DNA from: Bifidobacterium olomucense
GTDB taxonomy: Bacteria > Actinomycetota > Actinomycetes > Actinomycetales > Bifidobacteriaceae
Direction of reading: 5' to 3'
Length of the DNA: 64,000 nucleotides
Assembly: GCF_012932375.1 (NCBI RefSeq)
Contig: NZ_JAAIIG010000003.1
Location: 248,001 to 312,000, forward strand
The notes under the pieces: model-generated
Databases searched by the model: none
What the model was told of the DNA's origin: nothing
The model's input: only the letters and a program-made list of their open reading frames with translations
Program-made: the position numbers and the translations under genes
In this document: positions 63,815 to 64,000 of the stretch, one piece after another
How positions within the stretch are numbered: position 1 is the first letter of the stretch
Layout: the number at the start of each line of letters is the position of its first letter

Positions 63815-64000
63815 TCAGTTCCATCCTCCGACGAGTTCGAGGCAGCAGTGGCCCGTCACCGGGCGTCCCCGGTAGGTGCCGACCACTTGGCTCGCGCCTT
63901 CGTATTTGCGGCCGGAGGGGTTCGGCGAGGCGATTTCCTGTTCGTCCATGATGGACGTGACGGTGAGTTTCGCTTCCCATTCGGGGATGGAGACGGTCCA
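63815..64000 (-). CDS. Lipocalin-fold hydrolase, C-terminal part only
   Basis: The last 61 codons (minus strand) before a TGA at 63815-63817 encode TSIMDEQEI, GRKYEGASQVVGTYRGRP and CCLELVGGWN. This matches the pattern of the AttH/CrtC-like lipocalin hydrolases (YWEGA...GxGYLELTGY). The N-terminal part is beyond the window. The end is 64 bp from the IS right end, so the IS may have landed just downstream of it. The family assignment rests on a short segment. Confidence 0.65.
   Translation of the reverse strand, partial: WTVSIPEWEAKLTVTSIMDEQEIASPNPSGRKYEGASQVVGTYRGRPVTGHCCLELVGGWN

Overview
The window reads as chromosome of a Bifidobacterium, most likely of the breve/longum group. This is inferred from gene content, not from a database match. 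The actinobacterial markers are SepH, the DUF4193-dut-rel block, GuaB3, the Rv3235-like protein and a monomeric-type NADP isocitrate dehydrogenase. The host-glycan style of the sugar locus (GH43, GH42, LacI control, MalFG-type permeases) and the G+C-rich coding bias fit the same genus.

Layout. 1-508: an IS607-type serine recombinase cut by the window edge. 600-8520: housekeeping block (tsf, rpsB, def, a long-chain acyl-CoA ligase, a Rv3235-like protein, guaB3, icd). 8.7-11.2 kb: a sugar-binding-type lipoprotein and a degenerate M23 peptidase. 11.5-11.8 kb: two tandem tRNA-Asn genes. 11.9-16.1 kb: the tRNA t6A genes tsaD, tsaB and tsaE with rimI, then holA. 16.2-26.5 kb: amidohydrolase, comEC, comEA, leuS, an orphan solute-binding lipoprotein, a CorA-type transporter and a histidine phosphatase, all on the minus strand. 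26.7-31.6 kb: methyltransferase-like protein, PPOX-family protein, EamA transporter, a Ser/Thr-rich membrane protein and a cyclophilin. 31.8-35.1 kb: rel, dut, DUF4193. 35.5-38.4 kb: a large Ala-rich coiled-coil surface protein with a CAP-like domain. 38.6-44.0 kb: sepH, a phosphatase-fold enzyme and parC. 44.1-47.2 kb: a self-contained ABC export operon with its own winged-helix regulator and twin palindromic operators. 47.3-49.5 kb: an atypical response regulator and a zinc alcohol dehydrogenase. 49.6-51.8 kb: an AT-rich patch with an AAA ATPase (DUF4143) and a sugar O-acetyltransferase. 52.0-62.2 kb: a glycoside utilisation locus (GH43; binding protein, two permeases, GH35-like enzyme, LacI; GH42). 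62.3-63.8 kb: a decayed IS3/IS150-type element. 63.8-64.0 kb: the 3' end of a lipocalin-fold hydrolase.

How the parts work together. The t6A genes overlap or nearly overlap, which suggests coupled translation. In the glycan locus a near-perfect 29-bp palindrome lies between the divergent GH43 and binding-protein genes and is the natural target of the LacI protein encoded downstream. The imported sugar would be cut by the cytoplasmic GH43, GH35-like and GH42 enzymes. The 52-60 kb genes are visibly AT-richer than the following GH42 gene, so the locus looks like a composite of two origins.

Most unusual signals: (i) the coiled-coil/CAP surface protein with an LASTG-type C-terminal signal; (ii) four TATAAT-like repeats at 32-33 bp spacing in front of the DUF4143 ATPase; (iii) two 15-bp palindromes exactly 25 bp apart at the promoter of the ABC operon; (iv) a truncated permease joined in frame to an ABC ATPase; (v) a response regulator lacking the acidic pocket; (vi) twin hairpins at 26.5 kb and a dispersed 31-bp repeat carrying a DnaA-box sequence. 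I found no CRISPR array, no rRNA, no prophage and no single system that I can call new with confidence.
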